A stretch of 64,000 nt of DNA from Acrocarpospora macrocephala (GCF_009687865.1 NZ_BLAE01000034.1:110589-174588), one strand, 5' to 3'; counted from the stretch's first letter, positions 23,572 through 32,552 are shown. Numbers and translations are program-made. Notes: generated from the sequence alone by a model not told the origin.

Positions 23572-25030
23572 GGCCCGCGAGCGCTACCTTCCCTTCGGCG
23601 AGCGCCGCGGCACCGACGACCTGCCCTTCACCGACATCGGCTTCCTCGGTAAGATCGAAGACGACTCCACGGGCCTCACCTACCTATCAGCCCGCTATTA
23701 CGACCCCCGGGCTGCCAAGTTCATTTCCACTGATCCCCTCTTAGACCTGCGCAAGCCTCAATGGGCCAACCCGTTCGCATACGCGGGAAACAACCCCATC
23801 GGGCTGTCAGACCCCACCGGCCTGGCCACCGCCTGCGACACGGCGGCCGAATGCGCGAGCCTTGACTACAGCAAATGCATGAAGAAGGGCGCGCTCAAAT
23901 GCGCCCAGGAACAGCTGCAGAATGCGCAGAACGCCACCGACCGCTACTGGAACGCCCTCGTTGGCGTGCTGAAGCGGCTGGGAGAAATCCTTTCCGATGA
24001 GCTCGGCCTGACCGACGCGTTCAATTGCGTGACGAAGGGTGATCTAGGAGCCTGCGGTGACACCGCGCTCAACATCCTCGGCAGTCTTCTTGGCGGCGTA
24101 GCCGCACGAATGCTGGCGAGATACGGTCTTCCCTGGAAGTGGAAGGAAGCCGCCGATCTTGCCAGAAAAATCGGTGGTTTGATTGCTGAGGGCATCGGAC
24201 ACATCAAGAACTGGCTTAACTCATTCGAGACGTTGAAAAAGGCCAGAGCCAAGGTCGCCTCCTTGACGAAGAAGGGCGACTGCCACAGCTTCGTCCCCGG
24301 CACCCAAGTCCTCATGGCGGACGGCACACGAAAGCCCCTCGAACAAGTACAGATCGGCGACCAGGTCGTCGCCACTGACCCCATATCCGGCCAAACAACT
24401 GCCCAGCCCGTAATCGACGTGATCACCGGTCAGGGCGAAAAGAACCTGGTCCAGATCACCATCGATGCAGAGGGCGACAACGACCACCAAACTGACGTCA
24501 TCGTCGCCACTGATTCCCATCCCTTCTGGGCAGCAGATCAAGGCCGCTGGTTCAACGCCAGCAGCCTCACCCCAGGCATGCAGCTCCGAACTAGTGCCGG
24601 CACGCCCGCCCAGATCACCTTCGTCACCAGCCAAACCGTCTCAGACCAAAGGGTTCACAACCTCAGCGTCAATGCTGACCACACCTACTACGTCGCAGTG
24701 GGATGGGCGGATGTCCTTGTACACAATTGTCCGGCCGGTGGCGCAGATGAGGCGGAAGATGCTGCGGAAGCCGCTGCGCGGGCGGCAAAGAGGGCGGATC
24801 AGAAATTCGCGCGAAACAACTATCTCGATCCGAATAGTGATATAGTTCAGAATCGAGAAATGACCGTAGCCGACTTTATCGGACAATTCCGCGGTGGGGG
24901 AATCAAGGGAGTCATGCCGGGGGAGTATTTAAATATGACGGTGGCAGACGCTCTCCGGGCGGCCAAAGCGGCGAAGAATACCAGGCTGAGAAAACTTCTC
25001 ACTGACGGTCGATTCGACAAAGAAGCTTAG
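23572..25030 (+). pseudogene. RHS-family polymorphic toxin, 3' part: RHS core, Hint domain, C-terminal toxin tip
   Basis: The open frame enters from the IS end without a start of its own. It shows the RHS-associated core (YLPFGERRGT, GLTYLSARYYDPRAAKFIS, PFAYAGNNPIGLSDPTGL). A linker with hydrophobic Gly-rich helices and cysteines follows. Next is a pretoxin Hint domain from about 24281: CHSFVPGTQVLMADGTRKPL, the TxxH block ATDSHPFW, and VLVHNC at 24722-24730, where such domains self-cleave. The last 85-100 residues (REMTVADFIGQFRGGG, MPGEYLNMTVADALRAAK, RKLLTDGRFDK) are the toxin tip; I do not recognise its activity. The upstream RHS shell is gone, so this is probably an orphan tip. A likely immunity gene follows after 10 bp. 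Confidence 0.82.
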
Positions 25031-25040
25031 CGAGGGTGGT

Positions 25041-25403
25041 GTGGTGGCCAAAGAAGAAGCGGGTGAATCAGCGGCTCAGAAACGCTTTAGAAAGGACGTT
25101 GACGATTTGGCGGATATCGGGGTCGCCATCCGTCGGCAACTTGATTCAATACAAGTGAGCATTCCGCTTCGATTGGCTGAGGTGGCCAAGGCGGCGTGGT
25201 CGCGGGAGGAGTTGGAGAGGCCGCCCTCTGAAACTTTCGAGCAGGGGCTTATCCGCACTCTCGCGGGTGACTTGGCACTAATTGGCCTGATCGTTGGTGA
25301 GGCGGAGCCAGCGGGAGATGAAGTGGTAATTCAACTTGATGTGCGCTTCATCTCCCATGCGATCTTCGCGGCCGATCGACGGGAGGATAGATCGACGAAG
25401 TAG
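25041..25403 (+). CDS. Probable immunity protein for the RHS toxin tip
   Basis: 120 residues from GTG, starting 10 bp after the toxin stop with a GAGGG-type ribosome binding site. Small, acidic and mostly helical at the N-terminus (QKRFRKDVDDLADIGVAIRRQLD), with a later strand-rich part (DEVVIQLDVRFISHAIF). No signal peptide or membrane segment, as expected for a cytoplasmic antidote. It matches no family I know; the role rests on its position directly after a polymorphic toxin and its lower GC content, like the toxin tip. Unlike the truncated toxin gene it is complete. Confidence 0.6.
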   Translation: MVAKEEAGESAAQKRFRKDVDDLADIGVAIRRQLDSIQVSIPLRLAEVAKAAWSREELERPPSETFEQGLIRTLAGDLALIGLIVGEAEPAGDEVVIQLDVRFISHAIFAADRREDRSTK

Positions 25404-25488
25404 CCGAAAGCGGGTGCTGCTTGAACCGCTGGATGGTTACTCCGGCTTGTTGTGGGTCGGGCCGCCTACGGTGAACGGGGTGATCACC

Positions 25489-25660
25489 TGTACCGCTTCA
25501 ATACTTGCCGTATAGCGGTTGAGCTGCGGTTTGACCTGGTGGGGTGGCGCGGGGAGGATCGCGGCTTGTGTCGCTTCGCCTCCTTACATGATCATGGTTC
25601 GGGTGTTCGGATGGCTTGTCCTGCTCGGCCGCGTGTCGGTGCCGAAAATAGTGTCACCTT
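25489..25660 (+). mobile_element. Left-end fragment of a TGTACCGCTTCAA-type IS
   Basis: Starts with the same end (TGTACCGCTTCAA) and the same leader as the IS at 19386, then the transposase start with MVRVFGWLVLLGR in a damaged frame. It stops near 25660 where the next IS begins. Only about 170 bp remain. Confidence 0.65.
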
Positions 25661-25681
25661 ATGCGACCTGGGCATTGCGCC

Positions 25682-26911
25682 TGCCGATAATGCCATCCGT
25701 CCAGTTCATAGCCGTTCAGGGCTTCGCGTGGCGTGACGCGACCTTCGGCCGCCTCGGAGGGGCCGAGTGCGGCATGATGAGCCGCCGTGCTCCTTCGCCT
25801 GGCCTACCTTGCGGTCACGAACACCTTCGCCGCGCTGCGGTTGTTGCCGATGGGCGATCGGGACAAGGACGTGGAGATTCTCGCTCTGCGCCACCAGATC
25901 ACCGTCCTGGAACGGCAACTCGGCGCCGACACCAGGGTGAGATTCGCCCCCGAGGACCGAGCCTTTCTGGCCGCCCTTCTGACATCGCTGCCCCGCGAGG
26001 TCCTGTGCCGGCTACGGCTTCTCACCCGCCCCGATACCGTTCTGCGCTGGCACCGCGACCTGATGAAACGGCGTCACGCCCGGACCTGTCGGCCGAGGCG
26101 ACCTGGGCGCCCGCCCACGATCCGCTCCATCCGTGCTCTCATCCTGCGCTTGGTCCGGGAGAATCCGGCTTGGGGATATCGGCGAGTGCACGGCGAGCTG
26201 GTCACGCTCGGTATCAAGGTGGCTCCGTCCACGGTCTGGGAGATCCTCAAACAGGAGGGTGTTGATCCGGCTCCCGAGCGTGCCTCCAGCACGTGGGCCG
26301 ACTTCCTGCGCTCGCAAGCAGACGCGCTCCTGGCCTGCGACTTCATCGAGACCGTCACCCTCAATGGCCAGCGCCAGTACATCCTGGCGGTCATCGAGCA
26401 CGCCACCAGGCGCGTGCGCGTGCTGGGCACCACCGCGCACCCGACCGCGAGCTGGGTCATGCAGGCGATGAGGAATCTCGTGATGGATCTGGACGATGCG
26501 GGCTGTCGGGCGCGCTATCTGATCCGAGATCGGGATGGGAAGTTTCCGGTACTCATGGACGAGATCCTCGCCGAGGCTGGCATTCAGACCGTGCTCACCG
26601 GTATCCGGATGCCGCGGATGAACTCGATCATGGAGAGGTGGGTGCAGTCCTGCCGCCGCGAGCTACTCGACCGATGCCTGCTGTGGAACGAACGTCACCT
26701 GCGTCACGCTCTGCGCGAGTATGAACAGTTTTACAACCGGCACCGAGCCCATCAAGCCTTGGCCCAAGCGGCTCCACTGCGTGCCGTCCCGGATCCGATC
26801 ATCGATCCAGAGCGAATCGTTGACTTGAACATACGTCGGCGCGACCGACTTGGAGGCGTCCTCCACGAGTACTCACCAGCAGCTTGAACTGCATGGATGT
26901 AGTTTTCGGCA
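25682..26911 (+). mobile_element. Intact IS with TGCCGATAATGCCATCC / TGCCGAAAACTACATCC ends
   Basis: Left end at 25682 and right end at 26911 form an imperfect inverted repeat; GCGCC/GGCGC flanks both ends and could be part of it. One intact transposase gene. A truncated relative is at 16790-17282. Confidence 0.8.
25787..26887 (+). CDS. Intact IS transposase (DDE, integrase core)
   Basis: 366 residues, complete. N-terminal leader LLRLAYLAVTNTFAALRLLP, helix-turn-helix region with HQITVLERQLG and [21 protein letters not shown], then the integrase core: LLACDFIETVTLNGQRQYIL (Asp), RYLIRDRDGKFPVLMDEIL (Asp) and SIMERWVQSCRREL (Glu), and a C-terminal YNRHRAHQ plus GGVLHEYSPAA. Its core differs from the 22445 type (ETVTLN instead of HVDTVFLKR), so it belongs to a distinct subgroup of IS3/IS481-like elements. 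Confidence 0.9.
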   Translation: MLLRLAYLAVTNTFAALRLLPMGDRDKDVEILALRHQITVLERQLGADTRVRFAPEDRAFLAALLTSLPREVLCRLRLLTRPDTVLRWHRDLMKRRHARTCRPRRPGRPPTIRSIRALILRLVRENPAWGYRRVHGELVTLGIKVAPSTVWEILKQEGVDPAPERASSTWADFLRSQADALLACDFIETVTLNGQRQYILAVIEHATRRVRVLGTTAHPTASWVMQAMRNLVMDLDDAGCRARYLIRDRDGKFPVLMDEILAEAGIQTVLTGIRMPRMNSIMERWVQSCRRELLDRCLLWNERHLRHALREYEQFYNRHRAHQALAQAAPLRAVPDPIIDPERIVDLNIRRRDRLGGVLHEYSPAA

Positions 26912-26937
26912 GGCGCAAATAGCACAGTGGGGTTGCC

Positions 26938-27774
26938 ATGACGTCAGCGCAGCGATCGGGTGAAGCTTCCAGTGGAGAAGCGGAAGAGACACAGCCCTCC
27001 AGCCGTCTGCGGAGATTCCTCAGCAGTCCCGTTACATGGGTGGGCGGCGTGCTGAGCACCGTGGCCGCCGGAATACTCGTCGCGTGGATGCCGACAGGAG
27101 GCCGCGATCTAATCGATCGTATGACGAATGCCGATCCGTTGCCTCTGCTTCGGGTGACGGAAGACCTTGAAGGGGCTGTAGCCCTCGATCGGCCTATCGA
27201 TGACGCGGACGATCGGGCAGCACTTCTCACCGACCCTGACAGCTTCCCGCGCCTGGTCGCGAAGTACGGCGGTGCCACCGTAGGCCGTGTGGACGTCAGC
27301 ATCGTTGCTGAAGGCGGTCGCGGGCGGGTCCGAGTCGTCGACATCAGGCCCCGGATAGCACGCAAGCTTCCGGCACTTGACGACTCGTACTTCCTGCCAG
27401 GCAGCGGAGGTGAGCCCGCCGTCATATCCATGACGTCCTATCTGGACCGGCCGGATATTCGCTTTCACCTCCCGGGAAAGGCAGGTGGGTTGTACTTCTC
27501 GGCCAAACACATTGAAATCGCTCGCGGAGAGCAGGTTGGTCTTCTGCTCACATTCGAGGCAAAGAAAGCGTACTACGAGTTCGACATAGTCGTCACGGTT
27601 CTCGCCGATGGACGCGAGTATCAGAAAATCATAAATCGGAAAGACGGTACTAAATTCCGGGTCACCGGAGTGGCCGCAGACTATCGACGATTTTACGAGG
27701 GAGACGGTTCAACGTGGTATCCCATGCGCAAGGGGGGCAAGTGCAGAATTTTTACAAAATCGAAAGGTTGCTGA
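26938..27774 (+). CDS. Membrane-anchored protein of unknown function
   Basis: 278 residues. A 30-residue polar N-terminus is followed by one transmembrane helix (VTWVGGVLSTVAAGILVAWM, about 31-52) and a soluble domain of about 220 residues rich in strands (VGRVDVSIVAEGGRGRVRVVDIRPR, GGLYFSAKHIEIARGEQVGLLLTFEAKK). The domain looks like a beta-sandwich, probably outside the membrane. I do not recognise the family. The gene ends 3 bp before the propeller protein gene, so the two form an operon. Base composition is less GC-rich than the core genes. It lies directly after an IS right end. Confidence 0.6.
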   Translation: MTSAQRSGEASSGEAEETQPSSRLRRFLSSPVTWVGGVLSTVAAGILVAWMPTGGRDLIDRMTNADPLPLLRVTEDLEGAVALDRPIDDADDRAALLTDPDSFPRLVAKYGGATVGRVDVSIVAEGGRGRVRVVDIRPRIARKLPALDDSYFLPGSGGEPAVISMTSYLDRPDIRFHLPGKAGGLYFSAKHIEIARGEQVGLLLTFEAKKAYYEFDIVVTVLADGREYQKIINRKDGTKFRVTGVAADYRRFYEGDGSTWYPMRKGGKCRIFTKSKGC

Positions 27775-27777
27775 CCG

Positions 27778-29523
27778 ATGCAGAGGCTGCTATCCGCCGC
27801 TCTTGTCGTCATGATTTCATTGTCCCTGGCAGGGGACACCGGCCCGAGCCCTTCCGCAGCGAAAATTGATGTCGCGTCGGCCGATCTTCCCGGCGGTCTC
27901 AAGCCGGTCTGGTCGGCAGTTTTCTGGGAGTCCCACTTCTCAACCCAGGGCCCATATGCATTCAGCGAAGAAAGCGTGCTGCTTCCAGCCGACTGGTTTG
28001 AGGATTTCTACCCTCCAGGCGGCGATCCAGACGGGGCCGACGCGATAAGCGATGGGGTCGACATCCGCGACACGCGAACAGGAGAGATCCGAACAAGGAT
28101 TGCCGACATCCCCGACCACTCCATCACCGGCGCTGGCTTCGCCAACGGAACCCTCGTACTCGATTTCGAAGAAGACAATTCCGGCAACCGGATCCTGATG
28201 GGAGTGGATTCTCGCTCCGGAAAGCAGCTGTGGTCCACTCCCGTTCGCGACTCGGGCCCGCCGCCGGAGGACACGACCGTATTCGCGCCGACAATCATGA
28301 TCGCTCCCAATGGGGTTCTCATGGTGACGAGCGACGATCGTCATCTCATCAGAGTCGATCCATTCAGCGGGCAAGAGACATGGCGCTGGCCACTTCCGAT
28401 TGAATGCGTCGTAATGATAGCGGCGAAAGCGGTCGCGATCGTTTTACGGGACTGTGAGGACGGCAGCGCCACTCTCACCGCACTGGATATGCGCACTGGG
28501 CAGACCGTCTGGCAGTCGAGCTTCGCGATACTCGGACCGGAATCCACTCCTCGGAGCCTCGTCATGGGTCCGGAGGGGGAGATATTGGTTTCTCTCGGCA
28601 ATGCCTATCGCATTTACGGTCCCGACGGCCGACTGATCATGGAAGATCCCGGCATCCAGGGATGGGGTTTCGGTGCGAGCGAACAGACGATGCTGGTCAT
28701 TTCCAATCCGGCCGGCGCCCAAAGCGGAGGAGAGCTGAGAGCGGTCGACCGGACCACCGGACAGAGCCAGTGGACTCGACATCTCGACGCGTCACCGATC
28801 TTGGGGATTGAAAATAGCGAGGAACTGCCCAGAGCAGGAAAATTCCTGGTGGCACAGTCCTATTGGAGCGCATCCTACGACTGGCCTCTACCGTATTTCA
28901 TCGCAGTGATCAATCCGGCCGATGGCCAAATCCGCAATCTTCCGGTTCCGTCAGACCGGCACAATTCTGAGCTGCTTGGCGCCATCGGCGAGTTCGTCTT
29001 TGTGCGAGACTTTTCGAATGACGGCCAGCGGGTCACCGCCTACCGTATGCTTCCGGCACAGTCGGCGGGATCTCCAGAGTTGGGTGGAATCGCGCCATCC
29101 GAGTGGCCGGACGCCTGCTCGCTGATATCCCTGTCGGATATCGCGTCCATCGGATCGGACTACCGAATGCATGCTCAGGCCGGGCGCCTTGGGGACATTA
29201 CTTTCCCCCATCCCACACGTTGCGATCTCGTCCCTCAAGCAGATCGCGATCCTTTGGTTTCGCTCACCATCCTCTGGGTTGCCCGGTCCAAAGCGGAGGC
29301 ATCGAGACTGGTGGTCAGTTCGCTGCTCAACGATGATCAGGATGCTATGCCGAGCGAGGCCGCGCCAGGCGTGTACCGAGTTCCCGAGGTGTCAATGAAC
29401 GGAACGCACGATACCGCGTTGATACGGTCTGGAACGGTGATCGCGAAACTCGTCGTTCATCGGCAGCCCAAGGAACTGGTCAACATCGCCGAGAAAGTGG
29501 CGAAGAACATGGGCCGTTCATGA
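27778..29523 (+). CDS. Secreted PQQ-like beta-propeller protein
   Basis: 581 residues. Signal peptide (QRLLSAALVVMISLSLAGD) without a lipobox Cys. The next 400 residues carry repeated propeller blades of the PQQ/pyrrolo-quinoline-like type: GVDSRSGKQLWSTPV, RVDPFSGQETWRWPL, ALDMRTGQTVWQSSF and AVDRTTGQSQWTRHL. The last 150 residues form a separate domain with ICV-type cysteines (PDACSLISL, TRCDLV) similar in outline to the DUF3558-like domains of secreted actinobacterial proteins; that likeness is tentative. No catalytic site is visible, so it is probably a binding or scaffold protein acting with the membrane protein encoded just upstream. Confidence 0.75.
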   Translation: MQRLLSAALVVMISLSLAGDTGPSPSAAKIDVASADLPGGLKPVWSAVFWESHFSTQGPYAFSEESVLLPADWFEDFYPPGGDPDGADAISDGVDIRDTRTGEIRTRIADIPDHSITGAGFANGTLVLDFEEDNSGNRILMGVDSRSGKQLWSTPVRDSGPPPEDTTVFAPTIMIAPNGVLMVTSDDRHLIRVDPFSGQETWRWPLPIECVVMIAAKAVAIVLRDCEDGSATLTALDMRTGQTVWQSSFAILGPESTPRSLVMGPEGEILVSLGNAYRIYGPDGRLIMEDPGIQGWGFGASEQTMLVISNPAGAQSGGELRAVDRTTGQSQWTRHLDASPILGIENSEELPRAGKFLVAQSYWSASYDWPLPYFIAVINPADGQIRNLPVPSDRHNSELLGAIGEFVFVRDFSNDGQRVTAYRMLPAQSAGSPELGGIAPSEWPDACSLISLSDIASIGSDYRMHAQAGRLGDITFPHPTRCDLVPQADRDPLVSLTILWVARSKAEASRLVVSSLLNDDQDAMPSEAAPGVYRVPEVSMNGTHDTALIRSGTVIAKLVVHRQPKELVNIAEKVAKNMGRS

Positions 29524-29633
29524 CCTGGCGCTCGACGCAGGCCTGGAGCCCACCTGGTGGGACGAGGGCATCGCGTTCCGCCGATGACGGTTAGGCCTCG
29601 CGGGCGTCGTCCGCGCATATGTCCTCGCCGCGT

Positions 29634-29654
29634 AAAGTGGAGACGCACCACTTT
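29634..29654. promoter_or_regulatory. Perfect inverted repeat before the 29729 gene
   Basis: AAAGTGG-N7-CCACTTT, centred about 85 bp before the GTG at 29729. Likely operator of an unlinked or lost regulator. Confidence 0.5.
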
Positions 29655-29728
29655 CCGCTGGCCCGTCGGAAGCTGCGGAACTGTGTAGCAGCGCAAGCTG
29701 CGGTGATGCCATTGAGGATGGAGACGCT

Positions 29729-31108
29729 GTGGCCGACAGACACAACGCCGAGGATCTACTTGCCGCGCATGTGGCCAACGCCACCATGGCTGCGCTCGAC
29801 ATGCTGGGGATCTCGGAGAAGGAATTCTTGCGGGCTCTTGAAGAGACTGTGGCCAAGCGTGGGAGACCAAAGGGACGGCGTGAGGATGCCGAGTGGATAC
29901 TACGGGCTCTGAGCAGGACCTTTGATCAGGTTCCGGCGCCTCGTCCTTTGAAGCGCGAGGCGTGGCACGTAATCTTCGCTGCCTTGCTGTGGGGTATGTT
30001 CCCCAACCTCTCGACAGCCGTAGGGGCGCGACGCTTCCCCGGAGATCTGAAGGGGGGGCCAGGATATCGGTCGCACCCCCGGTCGGCGCCTGAGACTGAC
30101 ACGTATCGGGAGTTGATGCGGATAGCCCGGGACGCTGGACTTCCTACGCTCGTCGATGGCGGCTCCCTGCAGGACGCCGACTTCGGAACGGTGGAGTTCC
30201 TTGCGAGCGGGTTCGACGTTCGACTCGCCCGAGCGTTCACTGACCTTGAACACAAGGCGAAGGCGTCCAAGAAGCGTGATCGCAGGCATCGCGAGGAGAT
30301 CGTTCAAGAGTTCTACGCCTCCATCTTCGCCGCTTTCGCCCAAACTGCAGGGGAAGCTATTGATCGTCTTAAAGGTTCTGTCGGCAGATTTCTGGCGACG
30401 GTGGTCGACCCGGTTCAGTCGGCTCAATTTCTCCTTTTGAAGACGCTGGGGGAGATAGCTGGATCATACGAGGAGCCAGAAGGCCGTTACGCTAACACGC
30501 CTGTTGGCCGGGTAAAGCGGGAAGCACTGCTCGCGGCTGAGTTGCGAGTGAATCAGACTGTGTCGTCGGCCCTTTCGGATCCGGCACCCATAGTGGTCAT
30601 GTACCTTCCGAACGAGGAGAGCTATCCAGAAGTCAAGCAGGCCATCGCCGATCTCCTGGACGCGTTCGGGATGGAGATCTTGCTCGAAGGCGGCATCGTG
30701 CAAGGCTCGGTCTGGCAGTCCTTTGTCGCTGTCTTTAAGCGTCGTATTACTGAGGAGCAGGCCGATCAAGCTCTTACCAAGGTGCAACGGGCTGTCGAGC
30801 TACGCGGAGTCGATAAACCGCAGGCAGACGTCACCAGGACGCAGAGCGAGTCGGTCGCTCAGCTCCTAGACTCGCTGAAGGACAATCCTTCGGCGCTCAT
30901 CCAGATCGGCAACATCCTGGTGGCCAAAGTCAATGGCGTACCCATCGCTCTGGAACTCTCACAAGCTCAACTTTTCCATCTTCATGCCAACCCGACCCTC
31001 TACACGGATCCGGCCCGCGCTGTAGAGCAGCTCAGCAGGATCCAGGGCCCACCTAACACCCCTGCGGATGACCCTAGTCTTCCTGGGATGATCAGGCCCC
31101 TGCACTGA
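29729..31108 (+). CDS. Large cytoplasmic protein of unknown function
   Basis: 459 residues from a GTG. No signal peptide or membrane segment. The N-terminal third is helical and charged (RRDRRHREEIVQEFYASIFAAF region). Residues about 285-420 have an alternating pattern (IVVMYLPNEESYPEVKQAIADLLDAFGMEILLEGG, GSVWQSFVAVFKRR) followed by ALTKVQRAVELRGVDKPQADV and SVAQLLDSLKDNPSALIQIGNILVAKVNG. The last part resembles a C-terminal module of uncharacterised actinobacterial and phage-associated proteins I have seen, but I cannot name it. Located in the island next to the tRNA junction; accessory, possibly defence-related, function is only a guess. Confidence 0.6.
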   Translation: MADRHNAEDLLAAHVANATMAALDMLGISEKEFLRALEETVAKRGRPKGRREDAEWILRALSRTFDQVPAPRPLKREAWHVIFAALLWGMFPNLSTAVGARRFPGDLKGGPGYRSHPRSAPETDTYRELMRIARDAGLPTLVDGGSLQDADFGTVEFLASGFDVRLARAFTDLEHKAKASKKRDRRHREEIVQEFYASIFAAFAQTAGEAIDRLKGSVGRFLATVVDPVQSAQFLLLKTLGEIAGSYEEPEGRYANTPVGRVKREALLAAELRVNQTVSSALSDPAPIVVMYLPNEESYPEVKQAIADLLDAFGMEILLEGGIVQGSVWQSFVAVFKRRITEEQADQALTKVQRAVELRGVDKPQADVTRTQSESVAQLLDSLKDNPSALIQIGNILVAKVNGVPIALELSQAQLFHLHANPTLYTDPARAVEQLSRIQGPPNTPADDPSLPGMIRPLH

Positions 31109-31307
31109 TAGGGCGCTCACGCTGCGCGGGCATGGGGTATGACCGGCATCCCCACCTGCGGGAGATACTAGGTGGGGCGGCTCCGGTAAGTCTGGACGCA
31201 CCCTCACCTCACAGGCGCAAGTGCAGACACGGCAGAGGTTTCCCGGAACGGACCATTGATCAGCTGCGATAGTTCTTTGGGCTACTTCAGTCGATGCTTC
31301 GGAAAGA

Positions 31308-32173
31308 GTGGCGATGGTCGATCTCGGTTTCGTCGGGTTCAGCAAACCTGCCAACGACTACCAACTGCTCGACATCACCGACGGCGACACCCCCAACATC
31401 GCGATGGCGATTCGGATGGTGTCCATCGACACCCCCGAAAGCGAGTACGGCGGCTCGCCTGCCACCGCCCAAGCCGCCCTGGAACGCGCCAAGACACGCT
31501 GTTGGACGGCACCTACGACGCCCTCCCTCAGGATTTGCGCACCTACCTGACAGCCCGTATCACCCCCGACGCAGCCCACCGCCATCAAGCTGCCGGCAAG
31601 GCCGCCGCCGCAACACACAAGACGATGGTGGCCACCCGACTTACCCGCCCGGACGGCTCCCAGCGCAAGCTGGCCGTCATCGCCACCGGAGAACTGGTCG
31701 AAGGCAACGGCCGCCTCCTCGCCTACACCGCCCCCTGGTTCACCGGCAGCGCCACCGACCCGCTCCCACCCCGAGACGATCCGCGGCGGCGCACCTTCAA
31801 CCTGGACATGATCGCCGCAGGCTGGGCGGCCACCTTCCTCATCTACCCCTCCCTCCCATCCGCTTCCGACCTCACCCTGCTGCTGAACGAAGCCGACGCG
31901 GCCTGGGCCCAGCTGCGCGGCGCCTGGACGCAGTTCGGCGCCGACCTCCTGCTGGGTTATGAGTACCGCGCCTGCATCAAACTCGGCGTCAAAGACTTGC
32001 ACGATGATCCCGCCAAGGCGATCGGCCAGGCATACCAGCGCGTGTGCGTGGACCTGCGCACCATGACCGAGGTCGGACTGTACGGCTACCACCAAGTCCC
32101 CCCACAGCATCGGCTGTGGATCTGGGCCAAAGACATCAACCAGGCTCACAAGGACCTCCCAATCGCGACCTGA
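31308..32173 (+). pseudogene. SNase-like (thermonuclease fold) protein, single frameshift
   Basis: The frame from 31308 gives DLGFVGFSKPANDYQLLDI, then TDGDTPNIAMAIRMVSIDTPE, the staphylococcal-nuclease signature (GDT...R...ID-PE), up to AALERAKTR at about 31498. One base is missing there, and the continuation LLDGTYDALPQDLRTYLTARI is read in the frame that ends at 32173. After correction the protein would have about 287 residues, with a second SNase-type stretch (RKLAVIATGELVEGNGRLLAY) and a helical C-terminus. As given it is a pseudogene, or a sequencing error in the c-run context. It is the last gene before the restored tRNA-Lys. Confidence 0.65.
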
Positions 32174-32404
32174 TGCAGAATGCACGAGCACCTGGCCTGC
32201 TGTCGGCCCTGCCCTGCATGCCCGTCGGCTACCGGGACTACCTGGTCGGGGCGCCGACCGGCTGGCCTTCATCCGTGACGCACAAGCGGCCGGTTCACAT
32301 TCGCAATGGGGTACGAACAACCCCGATGTGACTCACATGTGTCCCACGATGACTCACGCTGTCATCCGGCGACTACCGGATTGGGTAAAGACGCAGCTCA
32401 GGTC

Positions 32405-32448
32405 GGTGGGGTGCCAGGGATTCGAACCCTGAACCTACGGATTAAAAG
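32405..32448 (-). repeat. tRNA-Lys attachment site copy inside the complete gene
   Basis: Matches 20904-20947 at 43 of 44 positions. Just inside the island TGACTCAC occurs twice (about 32329 and 32350), possible recombinase arm sites. Confidence 0.8.
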
Positions 32449-32478
32449 TCCGGAGCTCTGCCGTTGAGCTAGCACCCC
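32407..32478 (-). tRNA. tRNA-Lys (anticodon TTT)
   Basis: 72-nt cloverleaf on the minus strand: acceptor GGGGTGC/GCACCCC with discriminator A, D arm GAGCTCAACGGCAGAGCTC region, anticodon loop CTTTTAA, T arm with GGTTCGAATCC. No encoded CCA. It is the integration target of the island to its left. Confidence 0.95.
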
Positions 32479-32552
32479 TTGTCGTTGCAGGGTACAGCGA
32501 GTCGCACCCGCGACGCGACGCGCTTTCCCTGTGATCAGAGTACCGGCAACCC

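Larger units (their letters stand above)
20948..32404. mobile_element. tRNA-Lys genomic island (about 11.5 kb)
   Basis: Bounded by the displaced tRNA-Lys 3' half (20904-20947) and the complete tRNA-Lys (32407-32478), in the orientation expected for insertion at the tRNA 3' end. Contents: broken and intact IS, an RHS toxin tip with immunity gene, three AT-richer unknown or propeller genes and a frameshifted SNase-like gene. No integrase or excisionase gene remains inside, so the island looks immobile. The border calls are well supported; the origin is inferred. Confidence 0.75.

Noticed and set aside
31256..32173. 305-codon frame beginning at 31256 as a single gene
   Set aside because: Its first 75 residues are out-of-frame sequence; the SNase motif is in another frame, so a frameshifted gene from 31308 explains the data better.
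32044..32331. 95-codon frame between the SNase-like gene and tRNA-Lys
   Set aside because: Overlaps the SNase-like frame and has no protein-like pattern.
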